NCBI GenBank assembly: GCA_002361155.1
Contig: DERZ01000020.1
Span: 1,230 to 40,768, forward strand
Origin: Porphyromonadaceae bacterium UBA3327
GTDB taxonomy: Bacteria > Bacteroidota > Bacteroidia > Bacteroidales > Muribaculaceae
DNA length: 39,539 nt
Direction of reading: 5' to 3'
Shown here: positions 7,475 through 16,531 of the stretch, piece after piece
Numbering within the stretch: the stretch's first letter is position 1
Layout of the letters: each line of letters starts with the position of its first letter
Notes under the pieces: model-generated
What the model saw: the letters and a program-made list of their open reading frames with translations, nothing else
What the model was told of the DNA's origin: nothing
Database searches by the model: none
Made by a program: the position numbers and the translations under genes

Positions 7475-9019
7475 TCAGAACCCTTTCGGAGTGAGTGTCA
7501 CCAGAGGGACAAGCATCTCCTGGAGTGAAATGCCGCCGTGCTGGAATGTTCCGGTGTAGTACTGTACATAGTAGTTGTAATTGTTCGGATAGGAGAAAAA
7601 GTCCTCGTTTGTGGCGAAGATAAAGATACTCGACAGGTTGGGAGCCGGTAGTCCGTATTTTTTAGGATTGTGGATTTCGTAAACCTGTTTGGGATTGTAA
7701 TTAAGGTTTTTACCTACCTTGTAACGTAGATTTGTATTGGTGTTGCGGTCACCCACCACCTTGATGGGATTATCTACGCGGATAGTGCCGTGGTCGGTGG
7801 TGAGAATTACTTTATATCCGAGTTCGGCAAGGCGTCGGAAGATTTCGATTGCGCCGCTGTGTCGGAACCAGGATTCGGTGATCGAGCGGTATGCGGCATC
7901 GCTGTTGGCCAGCTCGCGGATCATTTTCGACTCCGTGCGTGCGTGCGAGAGCATGTCGATGAAGTTGAGCACAACCACGTGCAGAGGCATATCCTTGTTG
8001 GAATTGATGAGACTCAACAGTTTGTCGGACGCAGTGGAGTCATTTAATTTGTAGTAGGTGAACTTTTCCTTGCGCCGGAAGCGGTCAAGCTGAGTCTGTA
8101 CAAGTTGCTTTTCGTAGACATTGAGACCCTCGTTCTCATCCTCTTCAACCCAGTATTCGGGATACATTCTCGCTATATCAGCCGGCATCAGGCCGGCGAA
8201 AATAGCGTTTCTGGCATATTGCGTGGAAGTAGGGAGGATGGTGGTGTAGAGGTCCTCGTTGACATTGAAAAATTCCGACACGAGGGGCTGGATCTCCTTC
8301 CACTGGTCAAGGCGGAAATTATCTATCAGGAAGAAGCATACCTTGTCGCCGTTGTCAAGCGGAGGAAACACACGGCGCCGGAATACCTCGTGGCTCATCA
8401 GCGGATGGTTGTCGCCGGTGATCCAGTCCTCGTAATTACGCTTGACGAACTTGCAGAAATTGGAATTGGCGTCGCGCTTCTGCATCAGCAGCATTTCCTC
8501 CATCGACGAGTTGTCGGTTTCGGCCAGTTTCAGTTCCCACCGCACCAGCTGGCGATATACCTCCATCCATTCCTCCATTGTGGCGGCGCGGTTGATGTCG
8601 CCGGAAATATGCTGGAACTCCTGACGATAGTCGCTCGAAGTCTGTTCGGTGACTATTTCCCGGCTGTGCAGGTTTTTCTTGATGGAAAGAAGTATCTGGT
8701 TGGGATTCACCGGTTTTATCAGATAATCGGCAATCCGGTTGCCGATGGCCTGGTCCATGATGTTCTCCTCTTCCGACTTTGTGATCATGATCACAGGAAC
8801 CTCGGGGTGTCCCTGATTGATGAGATCAAGAGTCTCGAGACCTGAAATTCCGGGCATGTTCTCGTCGAGAAGCACCAGTGAGAATGGTTCGCGGTCGAGC
8901 GCGTCAATGGCATCCCGGCCGTTGGAGACGGTCGTGACATCGTAACCTTTTGCTTTAAGAAAAAGTATGTGCGGCTTCAGCAGATCAATCTCGTCGTCAG
9001 CCCAGAGAATTTTATCCAT
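7475..9019 (-). CDS. porX: PorX-like response regulator with PglZ effector domain
   Basis: A 514-residue two-domain protein. Residues 1-120 are a CheY-like receiver with the acidic pair D8/D9, phospho-acceptor D52 (LVLLDENMPG), and the Lys of YLIKPVNP. Residues 200-514 are a PglZ domain of the alkaline-phosphatase superfamily, with metal and nucleophile motifs FLIDNFRLDQW, LPTSTQYARNAIF, LTTDHGT and a C-terminal HGG. This is the PorX layout, and PorX pairs with the PorY sensor to control type IX secretion genes in Porphyromonas. The family effector is reported to be a zinc phosphodiesterase acting on oligonucleotides. I use ATG 9019; a TTG at 9025 abuts the porW stop. It lies between porW and the Sel1 gene. 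No PorY-type kinase gene is seen in the window. Confidence 0.93.
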   Translation of the reverse strand: MDKILWADDEIDLLKPHILFLKAKGYDVTTVSNGRDAIDALDREPFSLVLLDENMPGISGLETLDLINQGHPEVPVIMITKSEEENIMDQAIGNRIADYLIKPVNPNQILLSIKKNLHSREIVTEQTSSDYRQEFQHISGDINRAATMEEWMEVYRQLVRWELKLAETDNSSMEEMLLMQKRDANSNFCKFVKRNYEDWITGDNHPLMSHEVFRRRVFPPLDNGDKVCFFLIDNFRLDQWKEIQPLVSEFFNVNEDLYTTILPTSTQYARNAIFAGLMPADIARMYPEYWVEEDENEGLNVYEKQLVQTQLDRFRRKEKFTYYKLNDSTASDKLLSLINSNKDMPLHVVVLNFIDMLSHARTESKMIRELANSDAAYRSITESWFRHSGAIEIFRRLAELGYKVILTTDHGTIRVDNPIKVVGDRNTNTNLRYKVGKNLNYNPKQVYEIHNPKKYGLPAPNLSSIFIFATNEDFFSYPNNYNYYVQYYTGTFQHGGISLQEMLVPLVTLTPKGF

Positions 9020-9025
9020 AGTCAA

Positions 9026-11965
9026 TTATTCTTCAGATGTTTCCTCTTCCTCCTTCAGTTTCGCGGCGGGTACTTCCGCGGGAGTTTCCTCCTCTTCCGC
9101 AGATTTCTCTACAGCTTCTTCCGCAGTTTCATCGGGGAGGGATTCCTCGCCGGGTTCGTCGGGTCCGGTGTCGGCGTTGAGCACCTCTTCCTCTTTGGCG
9201 GCCACGGCGTCTCCCTCCTCGAAGCGGAAGTATTCTTCAAAAGAACGTCCCTCGCGCAACAGAAGTTCGAAATTAGGTTTGCTTATCATGATCGGACGCA
9301 CTCCTTCCGGAAGTACCAGGCCTTTTTCGGCCATCACGGAGCGGTAGTGCTCGAGTTGCCGGAGATTGCCGAAGCCCTTGATGACAAGGAGCCCGACGTT
9401 TCCGAAACTCATAGGCTCGAGGTCGAAGTCGCGCACGGTGAAAGATGAGAAATTGAATCGCGCCACTTCATACAGAAGCTGGTTGGCGCTCACCGAGTCG
9501 CGCGGGAACGCGAGCACGAGATATTGCGGGGAATTCGGGTCTCTCTCGAAGTTTGCGGGCTGTCCGTCGGAACCGGTGGCCACGGAGTCGTTGGAAAGGC
9601 GCATGGACCATATCATTCCGCGCGAATTGGACAGACCTGCATGCGGCTTGCGTCCCGCCTTGAGTCCCTTGAGTATGCTTCCTGCCATAGGAGTCATGTC
9701 GGTGTCGGGCCATTTTTCGAGGAGATGGGTAAGCCTTTCCTGGAATTTTTCGGTATTTTCCTCCGTGAGGTACGACAGAGCGTCGATAAACACGAACTTG
9801 GGAAGAATCTTCGACAGCGGGTAGTCGCGTTCCATTTCTGCCGTGAGCCGGTGTACGGCTGCGTTGTCGTCACCGAGATAAGCTTCGTATGCCCGCGAGT
9901 AAATTTTCTCCTGCACGTCATTCATTTTCCTGAGATTGTCGAAATATTGCGGGTCGAGCATGGCCTGTCCGTAAGGGGAGTCGGGGAAATTGTCTATGAT
10001 CATCCGGCGCCATTTCTCCGCTTCCGTCTTGTTGTTCTGGCGCACTGCCATCAGATATAGGTTGTAGTATACATCGAGACGGTAAGTATTGTCGGGATAG
10101 CGGTCGAGCAGCTCAATGAATTCGCGCCGCGCGGCGGCGAAATCCTCAAGTTTATCCTTGAGGATTATGCCCATGTTGTAGAGACCTTCCTGAATCACGT
10201 CGTTTGCCGTCTGTATCTCTTCGGGGGTCTTGGGAATCTGTTTGAGATAATATTCAGGTTTATGGGGGTCGTTTTCGGCCTCGAGTTTTTTCTCGGCCTC
10301 CTCTTTCTGTTCGGGTGTGAGGGTAGAGTCGCCCGGGAGTCCGGATTCTCCTTCAGTCTCATCCTCGAGACCTTCCTCTTCGGTGAGTGAGAAGGTTGTC
10401 TTGTTGCGCCGGCGCCAGTCATCTTCAAGCTTACGTGCGCCCCAGCGCCGCTGGAACTCGTTTTTGCCCTGGTTCTTTGTCATCGAGTTGTAGAAGTACC
10501 AGGACTTGTCCATATTGTTGATAAAGGTGTTGGTAGTGCCTTCGTCCTTCTTGATGTTTTCGGCGCCCTTTCCCTCCTGCTCGGCAAGGTAAGCCTCGCG
10601 GGCGGCTTCCTCCGCCTCTTTTTTCTCCTTTTCGATCAATTCTCTGGCGAGTCTTTCGGCCACTTTCATCTGTTCTTCGGGCGACATCCTGGATAGAGTC
10701 AGCAGTGAGTCCTGAAGCTGGACATTACCGGCATACACGGCGAGTTCGTCGAGCACGTCGCTGCGACGTTTAAGCGTCTTGTAGCCCGGATATGACTCGG
10801 GGAGCTGTGGAATGGCCTCGGCATAACAGGGCTGCGCCTTGACATAGTTGCCTTGGGCGAAATAGAGATTTCCGAGCGACAGCTGTGCGAGGGCCTTGTC
10901 AATGCCGTTGCGGGTGGATTTTTCCACGGCCGTCTGATAGTTCTCGATGGCTTTCACCGTGTCCTTTCGCGAGAGATAAAGGTTACCGATGGCGTAATAT
11001 ATCTGGTCGAGAAACTCGGAGTTTCTTGCATAGCGGGTCATGGCGCGGAGAGCGCGTACTTCGCCGTTGATGTTTTGCCCCTCGAAGACCTCGCTCTGCT
11101 TGATGCGGGCGTTGAATTTGGTACGGTAGTCGGTGCTTTGTCCGGCGCCGGCTTTCTTGAAAGCGGTGTAGGCGTTGCGACGTTCTCCCAATTGGGAATA
11201 TACTTGTCCGAGCATGAACCAGAGGCGGTTGCGCTGGCTGCCGCGGGAAGCTTTGGCTGCCGCCAGAAGATACGGCACCGCATCCCTGTAGTTCTTTGTG
11301 CGTACGGCATAGTCGCCGTGAGCCATGTTGTAGAGGAGGCGCAGGTTTTTGTCGACGAGGTCTTTTTCCTTCACCAGGTGCATGGCGTTCTCAGCCTCGT
11401 AATTCCAGTCGAGTGCGCAGTAGCTGAGAGCCATCCAGAGACGGGCTTCGGTCACCACTTTCGGAAGCCAGGTGAAATGCTTCGAGATGTAGAAGAAAGT
11501 GGAAGCTGCCCCGAGGAAGTCACCGTTGAAATACTGTCCTTTTCCCAAGGTGATCCAGGCGTTGTGAAGGAAAGGATTGAATTCCTCTCGGGCGCGAAAG
11601 GCTTTTTCCTTGGCCGAACTTGTTTTTTTCTTAGGTTTTTTCTTGATGGAATGCAGCTGGATGGCCTTCTGCATCTTTTCGATGGTGCGCTTGAAGTCGC
11701 CGGTGGGTTGCGGCAGTTTCTCGTCGGCGCGTGCGGCGGCGGGGTGTATCATCACTGTCCGGGTGTAGTCATCCTGATAGGAACGTTCCATCTCCTTGAG
11801 CTGTTCGTCGTAATGGGTCTTGCCGTTGTAATAGACGTTGTAGCGCGTGGTGAACGCCTGCCAGTTGCGAGAGGCCGGAGTGTTGCGTTTCACTCCGCAT
11901 GCCGCCAGCAGCACACAGAGAAGCATCGTTGTAAAAAACAGAGGATAAAAGCGCCGTTTCCGCAT
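9026..11965 (-). CDS. porW: PorW/SprE-like TPR lipoprotein
   Basis: A 979-residue lipoprotein with a signal peptide and lipobox LLAAC (Cys23), so it is anchored in an envelope membrane. The N-terminal block WQAFTTRYNVYYNGKTHYDEQLK is typical of PorW (Porphyromonas) and SprE (Flavobacterium), which are needed for type IX secretion or gliding. Many TPR-like helical hairpins follow at about 140-420 (GDFLGAASTFFYISKHF, AIENYQTAVEKS, AQGNYVKAQPCYAEA) and 590-760. A charged, low-complexity linker lies at about 430-580, and the last 70 residues are almost purely acidic (repeated EEEE and EE-T runs). It heads the porW-porX-Sel1 operon; the porX ATG is 6 bp past its TAA. The function is from family; a porW homologue alone does not prove a working type IX system. 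Confidence 0.88.
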   Translation of the reverse strand: MRKRRFYPLFFTTMLLCVLLAACGVKRNTPASRNWQAFTTRYNVYYNGKTHYDEQLKEMERSYQDDYTRTVMIHPAAARADEKLPQPTGDFKRTIEKMQKAIQLHSIKKKPKKKTSSAKEKAFRAREEFNPFLHNAWITLGKGQYFNGDFLGAASTFFYISKHFTWLPKVVTEARLWMALSYCALDWNYEAENAMHLVKEKDLVDKNLRLLYNMAHGDYAVRTKNYRDAVPYLLAAAKASRGSQRNRLWFMLGQVYSQLGERRNAYTAFKKAGAGQSTDYRTKFNARIKQSEVFEGQNINGEVRALRAMTRYARNSEFLDQIYYAIGNLYLSRKDTVKAIENYQTAVEKSTRNGIDKALAQLSLGNLYFAQGNYVKAQPCYAEAIPQLPESYPGYKTLKRRSDVLDELAVYAGNVQLQDSLLTLSRMSPEEQMKVAERLARELIEKEKKEAEEAAREAYLAEQEGKGAENIKKDEGTTNTFINNMDKSWYFYNSMTKNQGKNEFQRRWGARKLEDDWRRRNKTTFSLTEEEGLEDETEGESGLPGDSTLTPEQKEEAEKKLEAENDPHKPEYYLKQIPKTPEEIQTANDVIQEGLYNMGIILKDKLEDFAAARREFIELLDRYPDNTYRLDVYYNLYLMAVRQNNKTEAEKWRRMIIDNFPDSPYGQAMLDPQYFDNLRKMNDVQEKIYSRAYEAYLGDDNAAVHRLTAEMERDYPLSKILPKFVFIDALSYLTEENTEKFQERLTHLLEKWPDTDMTPMAGSILKGLKAGRKPHAGLSNSRGMIWSMRLSNDSVATGSDGQPANFERDPNSPQYLVLAFPRDSVSANQLLYEVARFNFSSFTVRDFDLEPMSFGNVGLLVIKGFGNLRQLEHYRSVMAEKGLVLPEGVRPIMISKPNFELLLREGRSFEEYFRFEEGDAVAAKEEEVLNADTGPDEPGEESLPDETAEEAVEKSAEEEETPAEVPAAKLKEEEETSEE

Positions 11966-11999
11966 ATCATTAAAACGCGTGAAAACCGTCGATATTACT

Positions 12000-12025
12000 C
12001 AGATTTCCGGCAAAATCGGAATCTG
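12000..12025. repeat. Inverted repeat upstream of porW
   Basis: CAGATT(T)CCG and CGGAATCTG form 9-bp arms with one bulge around a 7-nt centre containing AAAAT. It lies 35-60 bp before the porW ATG, where a promoter would be expected, and overlaps a poor minus-strand -7 match (CGATTTTG). It may be an operator or a leader hairpin. Confidence 0.45.
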
Positions 12026-12068
12026 AAGAACACAGGAAACAACAGTTGCATGACGTATAAGATAAAAT

Positions 12069-12100
12069 AAGGAAGGCCCTAAGAGCCTTCCTTATTTTTC
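12069..12100 (-). terminator. Rho-independent terminator after the Omp28 gene
   Basis: A perfect 9-bp stem (AAGGAAGGC/GCCTTCCTT) with a 7-nt loop starts 31 bp past the Omp28 stop on the minus strand. It is flanked by T-rich sequence on both strands, so it could work in both directions. It separates the Omp28 gene from the porW operon. Confidence 0.8.
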
Positions 12101-12130
12101 CGTAAGTTTCCGGTCGGGCCGGAAACTGTC

Positions 12131-13897
12131 TTACTGAACCAGTATTTTTTTCACGGTGCCGTCTGACATCTTCACGATGTTGATGCCTTTGGCAGGTTTC
12201 TCAAGGGGTGTGCCGCAGAGGTCGAAATATGCTTCCGGCACGGCTTCTGCAGCCACCGTTTCGGTCTTGACTAATCCGCCTCCTTTGTTGAGCTCCATCG
12301 ACACGCAGTTTTCCACGGCGCAGCGGGTGGGATCGGAACCGTCGAATGCGCTGAGCACAGCAACCACTTTCATATCTTCGCGTTTCCAGCTGGGGTCAAG
12401 CTGGAAATCATAGGTATAGCGGGCATGAAGACCGTCCCATTTAATAGGGGCTCCCCATGTGGTGTTCACGGCGCGGTTCACATGATGGTGTGTGAAATCG
12501 TGGATTGATCCCGCCTGGAATTTGGCCTTGATATTGTCCTCGACAAGGAAGAGTGTCAGGCGTGTGTCGCCGGCGAGAGTCCTTTTGTCTGCGCGTTCGC
12601 AGTAAACTCCTACACTTACGATGTTGGAATTCTCGTCCGGTTCGCTTAGTTCAATCTTCACCTCGGCGAAGGAGGGTATGGAGAGACGGTAGTCGAGCCA
12701 GTCGGTTATATCATCGCCCAAGGGAAGTTTCACCGGTATTACCTCTCCGGGGAAAGCCGTTCTGTCCATAGTCATGCCTGGAGCGAACGATCTGGGACCG
12801 CCATAAAGCCAGAGGTACTGGATGTCAGAGGGGATGGTGAGCCAGTCGGTTTCGAATCCGGAGTGGTGGCATACGGCTTCAGCTCCCGGATATTTGCCTG
12901 ATTCGAGCACTTCATTGAGGGCAGCCGCCACCCGCGGACAGTTGGCGCATTGCTCTGTAGTGAATTCCTCGATGAAGACATTGCGGGGGAAGGAGTTCTT
13001 CTTCAGCTTGATATTCTTGTAAACGGTGTTGTTCGACATATCGGGGTCTGAATTACCCGATATGGAGCTGAGTGTAAATGTGATTTTTCTCTCGTACGGG
13101 TCAGTGGTATCAAGATTGAGGGGGAACGTGAAATCAAGTTCTGATTTCGAGCCCTGTCCGATGGATGAGTCGATATGGATTTTCTCGGTTTCGGTACCTT
13201 CCACTGTCATTTCGAGGTCGAAGCCGTTGATTGTCTCTGTGCCGAGATTGCGTACGGTAACTTTTCCCGACAGCGAATTGTCGGTGATTATGAAATATTC
13301 CGGAGTCTCTGCCGAAACAAGCGCGCCGTTGCGGGCCGGGTGTGCGCATCCCTCCACGAATCCTTCGAGACAGAGTGTGCCGATATGCGAGGCATCCTCC
13401 CAGTCGAAGTCACCTCCTTTTACCATAAGCGATTTCTCGCCTGGTCTGTCAAGGGAGAAGATGAATTTTGCCTCACCTGTCTGCCGGTAGGTGTAACCCA
13501 TATAGAACCCCTTGTCCGACACTTTGTATGGATTCTTGAGTGTCACTTTGTTCCAGCCTTTGGAAAGGGACTTGGCCTCAACGAATGCTTCTGTTATGTT
13601 AGCGCCTTTGAGGTCTTCGCGGATCCAGACGGTGAGGTTGGAGACTTTGATCTTGCTGTTCATGGCCACACGGAGTGTGGTCAGGTCGCCGCCCGCTACC
13701 GTGGCGGCATACGAGGCGGGAATATAGACCGCGGCAGAGATGTCGACGTTCTCCATATCGTACGCGATACGGTTCTCTTTGGCTATTTCTCCGTAGCAGG
13801 GTCCTAAATGGTACGGCTCAGTCTGAGCCGATGCGTTGTTCCCTGCAAATGAGAAGCTGAGAAGGGTTAAAAGTGATGTTAAGGTAAATTTTTTCAT
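12131..13897 (-). CDS. Omp28-related secreted protein with C-terminal sorting-type tag
   Basis: A 588-residue exported protein with a signal peptide ending near NASAQ. The middle is beta-rich, with a CARDB-like segment at about 205-295. Residues 305-500 match the Omp28 type, with the thioredoxin-like entry EEFTTEQCANCP (C317, C320), a CxxC pair seen in this family. The last 40 residues (DLCGTPLEKPAKGINIV, then DGTVKKILVQ) look like the short C-terminal tag of Bacteroidetes secreted proteins exported by or related to type IX secretion. It is monocistronic, with a terminator on the 3' side. Its 5' region has a TAAATTTG element and a 14-bp direct repeat. The precise role is unknown; the redox role of the Cys pair is inferred. 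Confidence 0.85.
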   Translation of the reverse strand: MKKFTLTSLLTLLSFSFAGNNASAQTEPYHLGPCYGEIAKENRIAYDMENVDISAAVYIPASYAATVAGGDLTTLRVAMNSKIKVSNLTVWIREDLKGANITEAFVEAKSLSKGWNKVTLKNPYKVSDKGFYMGYTYRQTGEAKFIFSLDRPGEKSLMVKGGDFDWEDASHIGTLCLEGFVEGCAHPARNGALVSAETPEYFIITDNSLSGKVTVRNLGTETINGFDLEMTVEGTETEKIHIDSSIGQGSKSELDFTFPLNLDTTDPYERKITFTLSSISGNSDPDMSNNTVYKNIKLKKNSFPRNVFIEEFTTEQCANCPRVAAALNEVLESGKYPGAEAVCHHSGFETDWLTIPSDIQYLWLYGGPRSFAPGMTMDRTAFPGEVIPVKLPLGDDITDWLDYRLSIPSFAEVKIELSEPDENSNIVSVGVYCERADKRTLAGDTRLTLFLVEDNIKAKFQAGSIHDFTHHHVNRAVNTTWGAPIKWDGLHARYTYDFQLDPSWKREDMKVVAVLSAFDGSDPTRCAVENCVSMELNKGGGLVKTETVAAEAVPEAYFDLCGTPLEKPAKGINIVKMSDGTVKKILVQ

Positions 13898-13951
13898 ACA
13901 ATGTCCTGTTGTTGTTTATGATTTTATTGATGTTTGCGGATATGCGGTGTA

Positions 13952-13988
13952 ATAAGAATTACATAAGATGTCATATAAGAATTACATA
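13952..13988. repeat. 14-bp direct repeat upstream of the Omp28 gene
   Basis: ATAAGAATTACATA occurs at 13952-13965 and 13975-13988, a 23-bp period or about two helical turns. It lies in the putative leader, between the Omp28 start (13897) and its -7 element (14035-14042). It could be a regulator site. Confidence 0.7.
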
Positions 13989-14034
13989 GATTCTCCTCTT
14001 AACCATTTTTTAATGGTCAGGGAGTCTAATATCG

Positions 14035-14042
14035 GCAAATTT
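14035..14042 (-). promoter_or_regulatory. -7 element for the Omp28 gene
   Basis: The minus strand reads TAAATTTG, matching TAnnTTTG. It would give a leader of about 130 nt for the gene starting at 13897. That leader contains a small hairpin (ACCATT-TTTT-AATGGT, 14002-14017) and the direct repeat at 13952-13988. Confidence 0.5.
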
Positions 14043-14137
14043 ATAAAAAAAAAGGAAATTTACAAAAATGAGTTTCAAAAAAGTGGTAAAAATATGAGTG
14101 CGTCTATAAATTTGGTCACTGTCTTAATAATTTTTTG

Positions 14138-14145
14138 TAATTTTG
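14138..14145 (+). promoter_or_regulatory. -7 element for the M28 lipoprotein gene
   Basis: TAATTTTG matches TAnnTTTG and ends 24 bp before the ATG at 14170. A second match (TAAATTTG, 14107-14114) lies just upstream. No well-spaced TTTG box was found for the nearer one. Confidence 0.5.
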
Positions 14146-14169
14146 CTTTATTAATTATGAATTTGCTTT

Positions 14170-15159
14170 ATGAGAGCAGGAAAATTTATTATGGCAATGG
14201 CTCTGTCGGTCCTTATCGTGTCGTGCGGCGCAGGCAGGAGCAAAGCCGGCGGGAATAATAATGACACGATGACGGATATTTCCGGACAGGAAGCCGCGTC
14301 GCGTGTTCCGGAGTTCTCGGCGGATTCGGCGTTTCTTTATCTGAAGCGTCAGGTGGAATTCGGTCCGAGGGTGCCGGGCTCGGAGGCTCATGTCCGTACG
14401 GCGGACTGGCTCTGTGGCGAATTGCAGCGTCATGGTGCGGAGGTCAGGGAGCAGAAGGCGGAGCTTACGGCTTTCGACGGCACAGTTTTGAAATGCCGTA
14501 ATATTTTCGGAAGTTTCAATTCCGAAAAGAAGGAACGTCTGTTGCTTTTAGCACATTATGATACACGTCCATGGGCCGACAAGGATCCCGATCCGGCTAA
14601 TCACGGCAAACCTATTGACGGAGCCAACGATGGAGCGAGCGGGGTGGCCGTGCTCCTTGAGACCGCGAGAGTCATCGGAGAGTGGAATCCAGGACAGGGA
14701 ATCGATATTCTGTTTGTGGACTGCGAAGATTACGGTGACGAAGGTGATGAGGATTCATGGGCTCTCGGTGCGGATTATTTCGCAAGAAATCCCATCTATC
14801 CCGGTTACCGTCCGGAGAAAGCCATCCTTCTCGACATGGTCGGGGCGCGCGAGGCGCGGTTCCCTGCCGAGTATTTTTCGCGCGAGGCAGCTCCTGAACT
14901 TGATGATGCGTTCCGTGCTGCAGCAGCGGCAGCGGGTTACGGTTCCATGTTCCCCTTGGTGATGGGGGGCGGTGTCACCGACGACCATCAGAAACTTATC
15001 GAGCAGGGAATCCCGGCAATCGACATAATAGATTACCGTGACACGGGTTTTTGTCCTCAGTGGCACACAATGGCTGACAATATCGACAATATAGATCCGG
15101 CTGTTCTTAAGGCCGTAGGCCAGTCGCTGGTTCATTATCTTTATACAGTAAATAATTAA
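14170..15159 (+). CDS. M28-family lipoprotein, glutaminyl-peptide cyclotransferase-like
   Basis: A 329-residue zinc enzyme of the M28 fold. A signal peptide with lipobox VSC (Cys19) makes it an envelope lipoprotein. The metal ligands can be followed: H129 in [11 protein letters not shown]154 in GANDGASG, E186 in DCEDYGDEG and the His of [10 protein letters not shown]. The [10 protein letters not shown] and ANDGASG blocks are closer to glutaminyl cyclases (forming N-terminal pyroglutamate) than to aminopeptidases, so cyclotransferase is the favoured activity; in Bacteroidales such enzymes act on exported proteins whose mature ends start with Gln. tyrS follows after 13 bp and is probably co-transcribed. 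Confidence 0.88.
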   Translation: MRAGKFIMAMALSVLIVSCGAGRSKAGGNNNDTMTDISGQEAASRVPEFSADSAFLYLKRQVEFGPRVPGSEAHVRTADWLCGELQRHGAEVREQKAELTAFDGTVLKCRNIFGSFNSEKKERLLLLAHYDTRPWADKDPDPANHGKPIDGANDGASGVAVLLETARVIGEWNPGQGIDILFVDCEDYGDEGDEDSWALGADYFARNPIYPGYRPEKAILLDMVGAREARFPAEYFSREAAPELDDAFRAAAAAAGYGSMFPLVMGGGVTDDHQKLIEQGIPAIDIIDYRDTGFCPQWHTMADNIDNIDPAVLKAVGQSLVHYLYTVNN

Positions 15160-15172
15160 AAAACAAATATCT

Positions 15173-16468
15173 ATGGATTTTATAGAAGAACTTACCTGGC
15201 GTGGAATGGTCCACACTGTCATGCCCGGCACCGAGGAGCAGCTCAAGAAAGAGATGACCACCGCATATCTCGGTATCGACCCTACTGCCGACTCTCTCCA
15301 CATCGGCCATCTCTGCGGAGTGATGATGCTGCGTCATTTCCAGCGCTGCGGACATAAGCCTCTCGCTCTCATCGGTGGCGCAACCGGTATGATCGGTGAT
15401 CCCTCCGGAAAGTCTGCCGAGCGCAACCTGCTTGATGAGGCGACACTCCGTCATAATCAGGAGGCCATAAAGAAGCAGTTGTCCAAGTTTCTCGACTTCG
15501 ACAGCGATGCGCCCAACCGCGCCGAGATGGTGAACAATTACGACTGGACAAAGGATGTGACTTTCCTCGATTTCGCCCGAGAGATTGGAAAGCACATCAC
15601 TGTAAACTACATGATGGCGAAGGACAGTGTCCAGAAGCGTCTCAATGGTGAGGCCCGTGATGGCTTGAGCTTCACGGAGTTTACCTATCAGCTCCTGCAA
15701 GGATTCGATTATTTCACTCTCTATCGCGACCGCAACTGCCGTCTGCAGCTCGGCGGAAGCGACCAGTGGGGCAACATCACTACCGGTACCGAACTCATCC
15801 GTCGCAAGCTCGGCGGCGAGGCGTATGCCCTCACCTGCCCTCTCATCACAAAAGCCGATGGCGGAAAGTTCGGCAAGACCGAGAGCGGCAACGTATGGCT
15901 CGACCCTGAGAGGACCAGTCCCTATAAGTTCTACCAGTTCTGGCTCAATGTCTCTGACAGCGATGCGGAGAAATACCTTAAGATATTCACTTTCCTCTCC
16001 AGGGAAGAGATAGAGGCTCTTGCCGCAGAGCATGCCGCCGACCCGGGAGCGCGTCCAATGCAGCGTCGTCTGGCGCGCGAACTCACAGTGATGGTACACA
16101 GCGAGGCTGACTATGACGCGGCTGTCGCCGCATCGGAGATTCTTTTCAGCAACAAGGCCGCCGACGCGCTGCGCAACCTCGACGAGCGCACGCTGCTCGA
16201 TGTGTTCGAAGGTGTGCCACGATTTGAAATCGACCGTACCGAACTCGAGGGCGGCATACCGCTGCTCGATCTTCTCGCCGTCCGCTCCCAGGTGTTCCCC
16301 TCCAAGGGGGAAGCCCGCAAAATGGTGCAGCAGGGCGGTGTGAGCGTCAACAAGGTTAAAATGACCGATCCTGCTGCAAGTGTGGACACTTCGGCTCTGC
16401 TCGGCGGGAAATATATCCACATTCAGAAAGGGAAGAAAAACCATTACCTTCTGATAAGTGTCATTTAA
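15173..16468 (+). CDS. tyrS: Tyrosyl-tRNA synthetase
   Basis: A 431-residue class I synthetase that charges tRNA-Tyr. The Rossmann core carries the HIGH motif (HIGHL at 43-47) and the KMSKS equivalent KFGKT (232-236). Between them are the Tyr-pocket elements ([13 protein letters not shown] at 68-80 and [11 protein letters not shown] at 192-202). The C-terminus (about 360-431) is an S4 RNA-binding domain ([18 protein letters not shown]). The length is normal for the bacterial TyrS type. A long antisense frame over the same DNA is a shadow of this GC-rich gene. Confidence 0.98.
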   Translation: MDFIEELTWRGMVHTVMPGTEEQLKKEMTTAYLGIDPTADSLHIGHLCGVMMLRHFQRCGHKPLALIGGATGMIGDPSGKSAERNLLDEATLRHNQEAIKKQLSKFLDFDSDAPNRAEMVNNYDWTKDVTFLDFAREIGKHITVNYMMAKDSVQKRLNGEARDGLSFTEFTYQLLQGFDYFTLYRDRNCRLQLGGSDQWGNITTGTELIRRKLGGEAYALTCPLITKADGGKFGKTESGNVWLDPERTSPYKFYQFWLNVSDSDAEKYLKIFTFLSREEIEALAAEHAADPGARPMQRRLARELTVMVHSEADYDAAVAASEILFSNKAADALRNLDERTLLDVFEGVPRFEIDRTELEGGIPLLDLLAVRSQVFPSKGEARKMVQQGGVSVNKVKMTDPAASVDTSALLGGKYIHIQKGKKNHYLLISVI

Positions 16469-16473
16469 AAATT
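16452..16473 (+). repeat. 22-nt sequence shared with the gap at 1866-1887
   Basis: The last four codons and stop of tyrS plus six more bases match positions 1866-1887 on the same strand with one C/T difference. The flanks do not match. It may be chance or a small dispersed repeat. Confidence 0.6.
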
Positions 16474-16531
16474 AGTTAACGTATAAGTGGATTTTTTTAG
16501 TTAATGCCACTTAGCCAAATAAATTATTGCA

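Noticed and set aside
7475..9019. PglZ domain as evidence of a BREX-type phage-defence system
   Set aside because: It is fused to a receiver domain in the PorX layout and no other BREX genes are present.
10853..12070. 405-codon open frame on the plus strand opposite porW
   Set aside because: A shadow of a GC-rich gene; porW has a signal peptide, lipobox and family motifs, while this frame has none.
15107..16444. 445-codon open frame on the minus strand opposite tyrS
   Set aside because: TyrS motifs prove the plus strand; the antisense product shows no domain and no promoter.
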